Below, in pieces: positions 1 to 6,187 of a stretch of DNA of 9,436 nt. The position numbers and the translations under genes are program-made. Source of the DNA: Gammaproteobacteria bacterium. GTDB lineage: Bacteria > Pseudomonadota > Gammaproteobacteria > JAJDOJ01. Below the pieces are notes generated by a model. The model did not search any database, was not told the DNA's origin, and saw only the letters and a program-made list of their open reading frames with translations. How positions within the stretch are numbered: the first letter of the stretch is position 1; each line of letters opens with the position of its first letter. The stretch is from positions 1 through 9,436 of the forward strand of contig JALVEU010000238.1 in NCBI GenBank assembly GCA_027030565.1, in the 5' to 3' direction.

Positions 1-245
1 GCCAGGGCGGGATCGGTGCCGTGGCAGCCCAGTACCCGAACGACCGCCTCTCCCACCTTCCAGGGACCGCTCCCCTGGATCTCCCCGGCCAGGAGGTGGG
101 TGCGCGCGGTAATTTGATGTTTCTCCCAGACCGGCTCGCAGTACACCAGCCCGGCCGGATGCGGAAACACGGCCACCGAGAGGTGATGGCTGCCATCGGG
201 GAGACGCACCACGAGCGGTGCCCGAACCGAGAACAGGTCGGCCAT
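1..245 (-). CDS. Hypothetical protein, 3' part cut off by the window edge
   Basis: The reading frame starts at ATG (245-243) and stays open to the left edge, giving at least 81 residues and beginning MADLFSVRAPLVVRLPDGSH. I do not recognise the family. The visible part is rich in beta-prone residues, contains two cysteines (in 'VYCEPVW' and 'LGCHGTD'), and has no signal peptide or membrane segment. It starts 3 nt after the stop codon of the next gene upstream (249-584), so the two are almost certainly co-transcribed and perhaps translationally coupled. The frame agrees with that tight spacing, and the opposite-strand ORF over the same stretch reads as low-complexity shadow sequence. The function is unknown. 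Confidence 0.6.
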   Translation of the reverse strand, partial: MADLFSVRAPLVVRLPDGSHHLSVAVFPHPAGLVYCEPVWEKHQITARTHLLAGEIQGSGPWKVGEAVVRVLGCHGTDPAL

Positions 246-248
246 GAC

Positions 249-584
249 TCACCGCAGGGCGTCGGCCGTAACGATGTCGGTTTCCTGCATATCGCCGCTG
301 ATGTCGATGTACACCTCCCGGACATCAGGCATCTTGTACAGGATATAGGCCGCCATCATGGCGATCATGTTGTCGTTGCCCTGTTCCATGGCAGTGAGCA
401 TCTTGTCCGCAGCGATCTGACAGCGCTGCTCTGCATCGGGCGAATCCACCCAGGTGCGGCTCATCTGCCACCCCCGATCCATGTCCCGGTCCATCCGGTC
501 GAAGAACGGCTTGGCCTCCTCGACCAGTTCCTCGGGGATTTGAATGGGAAACATCTGGCCGTCGACGAAAACTTTCAGTTGCAT
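249..584 (-). CDS. Conserved-looking hypothetical protein, 111 aa
   Basis: This is a small soluble, acidic protein beginning MQLKVFVDGQMFPIQIPEEL. The first 20 residues look like a beta-hairpin. The rest is mainly helical and very methionine-rich (about 13 Met in 111 residues), with the segment MDRDMDRGWQMSRTWV at about 31-46, one cysteine (C55) and no membrane segment. I chose the ATG at 584 because AGGTGA lies about 9 nt upstream; a GTG at 590 in the same frame would leave only about 3 nt. It is the first gene of a two-gene minus-strand unit with the partial gene at 1-245. I cannot assign a family. The composition and clean N-terminus argue for a real gene, and the plus-strand frame over it is a shadow. 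Confidence 0.75.
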   Translation of the reverse strand: MQLKVFVDGQMFPIQIPEELVEEAKPFFDRMDRDMDRGWQMSRTWVDSPDAEQRCQIAADKMLTAMEQGNDNMIAMMAAYILYKMPDVREVYIDISGDMQETDIVTADALR

Positions 585-633
585 GGTCACTGGTCACCTG
601 ATCCTCGCATGGGGACTGCTCGGCCCGAGTGTG

Positions 634-639
634 AGTATA
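634..639 (-). promoter_or_regulatory. Candidate -10 box for the minus-strand unknown operon
   Basis: The minus strand reads TATACT here, one mismatch from TATAAT, and would start a transcript about 40 nt before the ATG at 584. No convincing -35 hexamer lies at 16-18 bp, so this is a weak call based on one hexamer in a GC-rich gap. Confidence 0.3.
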
Positions 640-806
640 GCGCGCGGCGATACGGGGCTCCTGGGCCGACCCACCGTACGCGGCTCCGCCAAACCACTCC
701 GGCCAGGCCGAGGAAAGGCGCGAGAACGCTTGTGGATCCCTTACCAGCGGCGCACCGGAACCTTTCGGAGACGGGGATCGAACGCGCAACCCCGACCTGC
801 CGAGGG

Positions 807-812
807 TACAAT
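807..812 (+). promoter_or_regulatory. Candidate -10 box just before piuC, possibly giving a leaderless transcript
   Basis: TACAAT lies 9 nt before the piuC ATG. The start codon lacks a well-spaced Shine-Dalgarno sequence: GAGGG at 802-806 is 15 nt away. Transcription from this box would begin at or within a few bases of the start codon. No good -35 hexamer is visible. Confidence 0.3.
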
Positions 813-821
813 CGTCCCCCC

Positions 822-1496
822 ATGCTCCTGGAGATCCCACACGTCCTCGGTCCCGGTGATCTGCGCCGCGTGCGCGAAACGCTGGCGCAAGTGCCCTTCA
901 TCGACGGACGTGCCTCGGCCGGCGCCGCCGCCCGGCAGGTGAAGCACAACGAAGAGGCTGCACCGGACGATGCTCGAATCCGGAGGCTCAACGAGATCGT
1001 CATGGGCAACCTGGTGCGGCACCCCTGGTTCCAGCATGCCGCGCTGCCCCATCGCGTGGCCTCGCCCTTCTATGCGCGCTATGCCCCGGGCATGACCTAC
1101 GGGGATCACGTGGACGATCCGATCATGGGTCCCGCCCAGGGGCGCTACCGCACCGATGTGTCCATCACGGTGTTTCTCTCCGCACCCGATGACTATGAGG
1201 GCGGCGAGCTCGTGATCCACACCCAGTTTGGCCCCCGGACCGTGAAGCTGCCGGGGGGTCACGCCGTGTTGTATCCCGCCTCCAGCCGACACCACGTGGC
1301 GCCGGTCACACGAGGTGAACGGCTGGTTGCGGTGACCTGGGTACAAAGCCTGGTGCGGGATCCCGCGAAGCGGGAGTTGCTATGGGAGCTCGGCCGGGCC
1401 CGCGACCGCCTGCTGGCCAAGGCCCCGGAGGCCGAAGAGACCCGGCAGGTGGACAAGAGCTACGTGAACCTGCTGCGCATGTGGGTGGAACTGTGA
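822..1496 (+). CDS. piuC: PiuC/YbiX-type Fe(II)/2-oxoglutarate-dependent dioxygenase (PKHD-type hydroxylase)
   Basis: The product has 224 residues, almost exactly the length of E. coli YbiX (about 225), and aligns by eye from end to end. The family is a cytoplasmic non-heme iron dioxygenase that uses 2-oxoglutarate and O2; its substrate is not established, and in several bacteria it sits next to iron-uptake receptors. The HxD...H iron triad is visible: H96 and D98 in TYGDHVDDP, and H157 in SSRHHVAPVTRG. R167, ten residues further on, is the expected 2-oxoglutarate anchor. The core 'RTDVSITVFLS...YEGGELVI' (about 110-132) is characteristic. I chose the ATG at 822 because homologous sequence begins there (MLLEIPHVLGPGDL); the frame is open far upstream, but that stretch overlaps the divergent gene and looks non-coding. 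It appears monocistronic, and no TonB receptor gene is nearby. Confidence 0.92.
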   Translation: MLLEIPHVLGPGDLRRVRETLAQVPFIDGRASAGAAARQVKHNEEAAPDDARIRRLNEIVMGNLVRHPWFQHAALPHRVASPFYARYAPGMTYGDHVDDPIMGPAQGRYRTDVSITVFLSAPDDYEGGELVIHTQFGPRTVKLPGGHAVLYPASSRHHVAPVTRGERLVAVTWVQSLVRDPAKRELLWELGRARDRLLAKAPEAEETRQVDKSYVNLLRMWVEL

Positions 1497-1751
1497 ACCG
1501 CAGGGAACGCCTGCGCGTGGACGTTCTTCACCGCTGCCGCCCGCCCGGTCCGTTCCGCGCGGCTGTACCCGTCTCCCCCCTCGGCCCCGAGCCGCCGGAT
1601 GGGCGCACCCGGTCCACCTGACCGGCTTGCCATACGACATTTCATTGCAGTTGTCAATATTCTGGTTGCCAGGTTGGGTTCAGGGCAAAAAAGCGCTAAC
1701 GTCGCGGCTGGGTGACGCGCGCCGGCGGGCGCGTTGGACGTGAAATCCTGA
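1497..1751. other. Intergenic gap downstream of piuC, no gene seen
   Basis: About 255 bp without a supported ORF. It contains a perfect 6-bp hairpin right after the piuC stop (CGCAGG 1499-1504, CCTGCG 1510-1515) and a second GC-rich one (ACGCGC 1715-1720, GCGCGT 1729-1734). Neither is followed by a T-run, so neither is a canonical intrinsic terminator, although the first is well placed to protect or end the piuC transcript. The more AT-rich stretch around 1630-1690 is the likeliest place for a promoter, but I see no matched -35/-10 pair. Confidence 0.4.
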
Positions 1752-1768
1752 CATATCAATTAGATATG
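1752..1768. repeat. Perfect inverted repeat CATATC-N5-GATATG
   Basis: The arms CATATC (1752-1757) and GATATG (1763-1768) are exactly complementary around AATTA. The site is AT-rich in a GC-rich setting and lies directly before the hairpin-rich RNA. It could be a regulator operator, part of a promoter for that RNA, or flanking DNA at the left boundary of a mobile element. The sequence alone does not decide between these. Confidence 0.35.
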
Positions 1769-1769
1769 C

Positions 1770-2022
1770 GAGGAATCGGTGGGCGACCCTCACCGAGGCA
1801 CCCCTGCAATGCCCAGCAGTAACGCAAGGGGAACCATGGTTTGGAGGCAAACCGGGGCGTGGGTGGGGCCCGATGCCCTGCAACTTCAGGGCGTGGGAGG
1901 CAAGGCCTGACGAGCCGGCCGGCGTACTGCGGAACCAGGCTTCATGGTTCCGTTGCTTGTGCTCCCCGCGCTGAGGGCCCGAGCGTGGATCGCGGAGTGC
2001 AGCCCCCGAGGCCGTGGCTTTG
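1770..2022 (+). ncRNA. HEARO/omega-RNA-like structured RNA, apparently without its nuclease gene
   Basis: The plus strand carries a succession of compact stems: TCGGTG/CACCGA (1776-1781 with 1791-1796); CCCCT/AGGGG (1801-1805 with 1827-1831); GGTTTG/CAAACC closing GAGG (1838-1843 with 1848-1853); GCCCTG/CAGGGC (1875-1880 with 1887-1892); and a 7-bp stem GGAACCA/TGGTTCC (1931-1937 with 1945-1951). Between them are unpaired blocks that I associate from memory with HEARO RNAs, the guide RNAs of IscB/IsrB nucleases: 'AGCAGTAACGCAAGGGG', 'GGGGCCCGATGCC', 'GGGAGGCAAGGCCTGACGAG' and 'GAGGCCGTGGCTTTGATGA'. HEARO elements are known to abut ATGA or GTGA, and TGATGA occurs at 2021-2026. No RuvC or HNH coding sequence follows, so this would be a non-autonomous or decayed copy, or a domesticated RNA. 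Ends are approximate. The hairpins are seen directly; the family name is recalled, not searched. Confidence 0.5.
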
Positions 2023-2162
2023 ATGAGCAACCAGGGGCAGTCCGGCGGTTTTGGCATCGAATACAGGGGCCGACCGCCTTGCAGACCGGGTGTCGACAAC
2101 TCAGCGAGGGCGCTGCAGGTATGCGTTGCGCCCACCGGACGTCGCTTCACCCGGGGGGTCAG

Positions 2163-2175
2163 GAATGCTGCATTC
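2163..2175. promoter_or_regulatory. Palindrome GAATGC-T-GCATTC upstream of aprM, possible operator
   Basis: A perfect 6-bp dyad with a one-base centre lies about 150 bp before the aprM start. It fits an operator or a small hairpin. No known regulator is recognised from it. Confidence 0.22.
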
Positions 2176-2218
2176 ACGTCGGCCCCACGACGTTATGCAG
2201 CACCATGCCGCTCGTCAC

Positions 2219-2270
2219 AGGAGAAACGCCAATGCGCTACGAAAAATTACGGCTCGTAACCCCCGTATAG
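2219..2270 (+). other. Possible 12-codon leader peptide before aprM, with a good ribosome site
   Basis: AGGAG (2219-2223) is followed after 8 nt by ATG (2232) and an ORF of 12 codons ending in TAG (2268-2270): MRYEKLRLVTPV. The ribosome site is better than those of several real genes in the window. The ORF ends 51 nt before the aprM start. It may be a leader or upstream ORF affecting apr expression, or chance. There is no run of one amino acid as in classical attenuation peptides. Confidence 0.22.
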
Positions 2271-2305
2271 CAACCCGAATATTGGTTCTGGCTTTGGCTC
2301 ACTTT

Positions 2306-2311
2306 GAGGAG
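2306..2311 (+). promoter_or_regulatory. Ribosome binding site deciding the aprM start
   Basis: GAGGAG lies 10 nt before the ATG at 2322 and supports that start over the in-frame TTG at 2304, which overlaps the site itself. A second ATG at 2317, only 5 nt after the site, opens a four-codon out-of-frame ORF (ATGAAATGTTTGTAA, 2317-2331) that overlaps the aprM start. Confidence 0.5.
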
Positions 2312-2321
2312 ATCGAATGAA

Positions 2322-3170
2322 ATGTTTGTAACGAACCCCTTTGCCCAGATCGACCTGGTCTCATCGACGGTCTTGCAGGCCTGGCTGGTGCTGATGGTGC
2401 TGCTGGTGATCGCCGGAACGGTGGCCGACGTCATCCACAAGAAGAGCGCAAAGTATTTTTTTCAGTTGGAGGAAGAGCAGAAAAGGCTGGCCAAACGCGA
2501 GGTGCCTTCCGGTGAACGCGTGAGTCTGGCCGTCAAGACGGTCACCAACGAGGTCCTCACCTCGTCCGAGTTCGAAAATCCCAAGCGCCGCGCATCCCAC
2601 TTACTGACGATGTACGGGTTCGTGCTGCTTGCCATCGCCACCGCGGTGCTGGTCTTCGTCTATCCCGATGCCAAAGAGGGCACCCCGGCCATCTGGCCCA
2701 TCGTCTGGCATGTCGGGGCCATCATGCTGGCCATCGGCACCTTGTGGTTCTGGTTCTTCATTCGCGTGGACGTCTTCTCCGAGGGCAACAATCCCATCGA
2801 CTTCAAGCAGCGGGACATCTTCGTCGTCGCGCTGATGGCCATGGCGATCTTCGGTCTCATTTGGTCGTTCCTCCAGTCGTCCAGCCCAGGCTTCTGGTCC
2901 GACCTGTTTTTCGTGCTGTTCATCGCTGCGGCCACCTTCCTGTTCTCCACCATTCTGTGGTCCAAGTTCGCGCACATGTTCTTCAAGCCTGCCGCCGCTT
3001 ATCAGAAGAAGCTGGCGTGGGCGGACGGTTCGCGCGAGAAGCTTCCGGACATTCCCGATCTGAGCAGCCCGGAAACACACGAGAAATATCCGGATATTCC
3101 CAAGTACCTGGGGAAGAATCCGCCGTACATGGGCCTTGGCATCAAGCGCGAGCCGCCGAACCACTACTAA
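2322..3170 (+). CDS. aprM: AprM, membrane protein associated with dissimilatory APS reductase
   Basis: The product has 282 residues with five predicted membrane helices at about 17-38, 94-114, 122-147, 165-186 and 192-217. A charged cytoplasmic-type segment (about 40-92) lies between the first two, and a hydrophilic proline-rich tail follows residue 220 (LPDIPDLSSPETHEKYPDIP). In sulfur oxidisers AprM is the accepted candidate for passing electrons from AprBA to the quinone pool where QmoABC is absent. Histidines in or next to membrane segments (H93, H130, H218) could be heme ligands, which is an inference. The call rests on topology and on the diagnostic position directly before aprB, 21 nt apart. 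The ATG at 2322 has GAGGAG upstream. It is the first gene of the aprMBA operon. Confidence 0.92.
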   Translation: MFVTNPFAQIDLVSSTVLQAWLVLMVLLVIAGTVADVIHKKSAKYFFQLEEEQKRLAKREVPSGERVSLAVKTVTNEVLTSSEFENPKRRASHLLTMYGFVLLAIATAVLVFVYPDAKEGTPAIWPIVWHVGAIMLAIGTLWFWFFIRVDVFSEGNNPIDFKQRDIFVVALMAMAIFGLIWSFLQSSSPGFWSDLFFVLFIAAATFLFSTILWSKFAHMFFKPAAAYQKKLAWADGSREKLPDIPDLSSPETHEKYPDIPKYLGKNPPYMGLGIKREPPNHY

Positions 3171-3191
3171 GTTCGAACAGGAGACAAGATC

Positions 3192-3674
3192 ATGCCTACG
3201 TTTGTCTACATGACGCGGTGTGATGGTTGCGGACACTGCGTAGACATCTGCCCGTCCGACATCATGCACATCGACAAGGTCACCCGGCGCGCATACAACA
3301 TCGAGCCCAACATGTGCTGGGAGTGCTACTCCTGCGTGAAGGCCTGTCCGATGAACGCCATCGACGTGCGGGGTTACGCCGATTTCGCTCCCCTGGGCCA
3401 TGCGGTGCGGGTGCGTCGCGACGAGGAGAAGGGTGTCATCGCCTGGCGGATCATCTTCCGCAACGGGAAGAAGGATTTCACGCTGATTGCACCCATCACA
3501 ACCAAGCCATGGGGGACGGCGATTCCGAATCTCAAGGAAGTGCCTCCGCCCGACAAGGACATGCGCGACAGCCAACTGCTCTACAACGAGCCGAGATACA
3601 TTCGCCTCGACGACGGGGGGCTGCGAACCCTTGCCGACACCGGGGCTCAATTCAAGGTAGGGGTGTACTACTGA
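3192..3674 (+). CDS. aprB: Adenylylsulfate (APS) reductase beta subunit, AprB
   Basis: This 160-residue iron-sulfur protein carries electrons between the FAD of AprA and the membrane. Two ferredoxin-like four-cysteine motifs for [4Fe-4S] clusters are clear: C10-x2-C13-x2-C16-x3-C20 (RCDGCGHCVDIC) and C42-x2-C45-x2-C48-x3-C52 (MCWECYSCVKAC). W43 sits where the structurally known Archaeoglobus enzyme has a tryptophan placed for electron transfer. The C-terminal part (about 80-160), ending KVGVYY, is the extension that wraps around AprA in this family. AGGAG at 3179-3183 lies 8 nt before the ATG. The stop overlaps the aprA start (TGATG), which suggests coupled translation and matched subunit amounts. 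Confidence 0.97.
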   Translation: MPTFVYMTRCDGCGHCVDICPSDIMHIDKVTRRAYNIEPNMCWECYSCVKACPMNAIDVRGYADFAPLGHAVRVRRDEEKGVIAWRIIFRNGKKDFTLIAPITTKPWGTAIPNLKEVPPPDKDMRDSQLLYNEPRYIRLDDGGLRTLADTGAQFKVGVYY

Positions 3675-5548
3675 TGCAAGTCAAGACCGTAGTAGAAGAC
3701 AACATCGATGTTCTCGTGGTGGGCGCCGGACTCGCCGGCACGGGTGCGGCCTTCGAGGCCAGGTACTGGGGGCCGGACAAGAAGATCGTGATCGCCGAGA
3801 AGGCGAATATCGATCGTTCCGGTGCGGTGGCGCAGGGCCTGTACGCCATCAACTGTTACATGGGGACCCGGTTCGGCGAGAATCAACCGGAAGACCATGT
3901 GCGCTATGCCCGCATCGACCTGATGGGCATGGTGCGTGAGGACCTGCTGTTCGACATGGCGCGGCACGTGGACTCGGCCGTGCACCAGTTCGAGGAGTGG
4001 GGCCTGCCCATCATGCGCAACGAGGAGAAGGGCACCTACCAGCGCGAGGGCCGCTGGCAGATCATGATCCACGGCGAGTCCTACAAGCCCATCGTGGCCG
4101 AGGCCGCCAAGAAGTCTGCCGACAAGGTGTACAACCGCATCTGCGTCACCCACCTGCTGATGGACGAGAGCCGTCCCAATCGGGTGGCGGGTGCCGTGGG
4201 CTTCAACGTGCGCACCGGCGACTATCATGTCTTCAAGTCCAAGACGGTCATCGTCTCCGCCGGTGGTGCCTCCAACATCTACAAGCCGCGCTCCGTGGGT
4301 GAGGGTGCCGGTCGCGTGTGGTACGCACCCTGGTCCTCCGGATCCGCCTACGGCCTGTTGATCGGTGCGGGCGCCAAGATGACCCAGATGGAGAACCGCA
4401 TCGTGCTGGCCCGCTTCAAGGACGGCTACGGCCCGGTGGGTGCCTACTTCCTGCACCTGAAGACCTACACCCAGAACGGTCTGGGCGAGGAGTACGAGTC
4501 CAAGTGGTGGCCTTCGCTGCAGGAGATGGTGGGCAAGGCCTATCTCGACCCAGAGGCCTCCCATCGCACACATCGCCCCATTCCCACCTGTCTGCGCAAC
4601 CACGCCCTCATCCAGGAGGTGAATGCCGGTCGCGGACCCATCCGTATGGTGACGATGGAGGCCTTCCAGGATCCGCATCTGGAGGAGATCGGCTGGCACA
4701 ACTTCCTGGGCATGACCGTGGGTCAGGCCGTGCTGTGGGCGGCCACGGACGTGGACCCGAAATACGAGAACCCGGAGCTGACCACGTCCGAGCCGTACGT
4801 CATGGGCTCCCACGCCACCGGTTGCGGCGCTTGGGTCTCGGGCCCCGAGGACGTGTCGCCACCGGAGTACTTCTGGGGCTACAACCGCATGACCACCGTG
4901 GAGGGCCTGTTCGGGGCCGGTGACGCGGCGGGCGGCACACCCCACGCCTTCTCTTCGGGCTCGTTCACCGAGGGCCGTCTGGCCGCCAAGGCCGCTTGCA
5001 AGTACATCGACGACGGCAAGGCGGAGGGCATCGTGGTGACCGACGCACAGATCGCCAAGCGCCGCGAGGAGATCTACCGGCCCATGGAGACCTACCGGGT
5101 CTACCGCAATGCGATCACCGCCGGCACGGTCAATCCGTACTACATCAATCCGCGCCAGGGCCTCGACCGCCTCCAGAAGCTGATGGACGAGTACGCGGGC
5201 GGGGTGTCGGTCAACTACATGACCAACGAGAACCTCCTCAAGATCGGCCTCAAGAAGCTCAAGCTCCTGGAGGAAGACTGGGAGAACGGCATCGCTGCGG
5301 AGGACATCCACGAGCTGCTGCGCGCCTGGGAGCTGAAACACCGCATCATGACCGCCGAAGCGGTGATTCGGCACACTCTCTTCCGTGAGGAGACGCGCTG
5401 GCCGGGTTATTATTACCGCGGCGACTTCATGAAACTCGATGACGAGAACTGGCACGTCCTCACCGTGTCGCGCCGTGACCCCGAGACAGGTGAGTACACC
5501 ATGGAAAAGGCGCCTCTCTATCACCTCATCGACGAGGAAGGGAAGTAG
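3674..5548 (+). CDS. aprA: Adenylylsulfate (APS) reductase alpha subunit, AprA
   Basis: This is a 624-residue FAD enzyme, full length for the family, that interconverts APS with AMP plus sulfite. With this gene set it most likely runs in the oxidative direction in the cytoplasm. The dinucleotide-binding motif VVGAGLAGTGA lies at about 15-25, followed by RSGAVAQGLYAIN (49-60). Residues matching the active site of Archaeoglobus AprA by a constant offset of 18 are W216 (RVWYAPW), R247 (ARFKDGYGPVGA) and H380 (MGSHATGCG). GLFGAGDAAG (411-420) and FSSGSFTEGR (426-435) close the flavin domain, and TRWPGYYYR near the C-terminus is a family signature. The start is the ATG overlapping the aprB stop by one base; upstream sequence in this frame is shadow from aprB. 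No sat gene follows. Confidence 0.98.
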   Translation: MQVKTVVEDNIDVLVVGAGLAGTGAAFEARYWGPDKKIVIAEKANIDRSGAVAQGLYAINCYMGTRFGENQPEDHVRYARIDLMGMVREDLLFDMARHVDSAVHQFEEWGLPIMRNEEKGTYQREGRWQIMIHGESYKPIVAEAAKKSADKVYNRICVTHLLMDESRPNRVAGAVGFNVRTGDYHVFKSKTVIVSAGGASNIYKPRSVGEGAGRVWYAPWSSGSAYGLLIGAGAKMTQMENRIVLARFKDGYGPVGAYFLHLKTYTQNGLGEEYESKWWPSLQEMVGKAYLDPEASHRTHRPIPTCLRNHALIQEVNAGRGPIRMVTMEAFQDPHLEEIGWHNFLGMTVGQAVLWAATDVDPKYENPELTTSEPYVMGSHATGCGAWVSGPEDVSPPEYFWGYNRMTTVEGLFGAGDAAGGTPHAFSSGSFTEGRLAAKAACKYIDDGKAEGIVVTDAQIAKRREEIYRPMETYRVYRNAITAGTVNPYYINPRQGLDRLQKLMDEYAGGVSVNYMTNENLLKIGLKKLKLLEEDWENGIAAEDIHELLRAWELKHRIMTAEAVIRHTLFREETRWPGYYYRGDFMKLDDENWHVLTVSRRDPETGEYTMEKAPLYHLIDEEGK

Positions 5549-5794
5549 TGCGAAGACAGCCGTAGAGGGGCATCCCAGCGGAGCCGGGGCCGATCATGCA
5601 GCGCCACGGCTACCGCCAGCCACGGTGCGGGTCCCCGTGCCGCCAGTGGCCCCGGTTCCGTATTGGGACACCTTTCTAGGGTCGCTAGGCCGGTCGTCCC
5701 AGGACGGCCGCTTGGGCTAAGAGCTCGGCCAACCGCATGGGCGACGCCCACGGGCTTCGGCCTTCATCCCCAGATCCTGGAAGTGACGAACCGT
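5549..5794. other. Gap after aprA containing a strong hairpin
   Basis: No supported gene in these 246 bp. The main structure is at 5619-5650: an outer GCCA/TGGC, then CGGTGCGG (5623-5630) pairing with CCGTGCCG (5635-5642, two G-U pairs) around GTCC, with a four-base bulge CCAG. A second inverted repeat is GGTCGTCC (5692-5699) with GGACGGCC (5702-5709). Neither has a T-run. They could slow transcription between aprA and the next gene or shield the apr mRNA 3' end. Confidence 0.4.
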
Positions 5795-6178
5795 ATGAAA
5801 CCCGAACCCACAGCGACGCAAGGCACCATGCGCATCACTGAAATGTCCGACGAGGAAATTCTGGCGATCGCCGATCCCTGGTGGGACGAGTTGGTGAAAT
5901 ACTCCAACAACGCCAATTACTTGATGTTCATTAAGAACTTTTCCAAGGCGTTCCGGGACGGCGCAAACGAGATGGAAGTCGGAAAGCAGTTCGCGCGCAG
6001 CCAGCTGGCCCGCAGCCTGTCCAAGAAGCGCGACTATCTCGGCATCATCCGCCGTGGCGACTACGTCACCGTACTCTATCGGCAGTACAGCACGAAGTTG
6101 GAGGGCGAGTGGCTGGGACGGTTGGTATTGGGCTTCGAGGACGGTCAGGTCAAGATTTTTGGCGCCACGTTGTTCTGA
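5795..6178 (+). CDS. Unknown protein downstream of aprA, 127 aa
   Basis: This is a small soluble protein of a family I do not recognise. Its N-terminal half looks helical (MSDEEILAIADPWWDELVKY, then NFSKAFRDGANEMEVGKQF), followed by basic RSQLARSLSKKRDY and a beta-rich end (GDYVTVLYRQYSTKLEGEWL, then VKIFGATLF). The helix-then-sheet pattern recalls small NTF2-like folds, but this is only an impression. There is no cysteine, signal peptide or membrane segment. The ATG at 5795 has GGAAGTGA upstream. An ATG at 5828 (116 aa, AAGG 4 nt upstream) or at 5843 is equally possible, since the first 11 residues are low-complexity. It lies 9 nt before the SlyD-like gene, so the two form a unit that may be read with, or just after, aprMBA. 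Confidence 0.8.
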   Translation: MKPEPTATQGTMRITEMSDEEILAIADPWWDELVKYSNNANYLMFIKNFSKAFRDGANEMEVGKQFARSQLARSLSKKRDYLGIIRRGDYVTVLYRQYSTKLEGEWLGRLVLGFEDGQVKIFGATLF

Positions 6179-6187
6179 GCAACGGAC

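Noticed and set aside
760..812. Minus-strand stretch resembling a tRNA T-arm (GTTCGATCCCC)
   Set aside because: The flanking bases do not form the T-stem, and no matching acceptor stem, anticodon arm or D-arm is present.
21..821. Long in-frame extension upstream of piuC on the plus strand
   Set aside because: It overlaps the minus-strand genes at 1-584 and reads as low-complexity His/Arg/Pro sequence; PiuC homology and normal length begin at 822.
1499..1515. Intrinsic terminator after piuC
   Set aside because: The hairpin is perfect but short and has no following T-run, so it is recorded only as a hairpin.
1770..2022. Group II intron as an explanation of the structured region
   Set aside because: No domain V hairpin, no typical 5' GTGYG boundary and no reverse transcriptase; the HEARO-like reading fits better.
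1680..2177. 165-residue minus-strand ORF across the intergenic region
   Set aside because: No recognisable motif and no ribosome site; it lies over the hairpin chain, which explains the sequence better.
2601..3650. 349-residue ORF antisense to aprM/aprB
   Set aside because: Shadow of strongly supported genes in GC-rich DNA, with His/Val/Gly-rich composition and no domain.
3668..5524. 618-residue ORF antisense to aprA
   Set aside because: Lack of stop codons mirrors the codon bias of aprA; the composition (His, Val, Gly, Leu) is typical of an antisense shadow.
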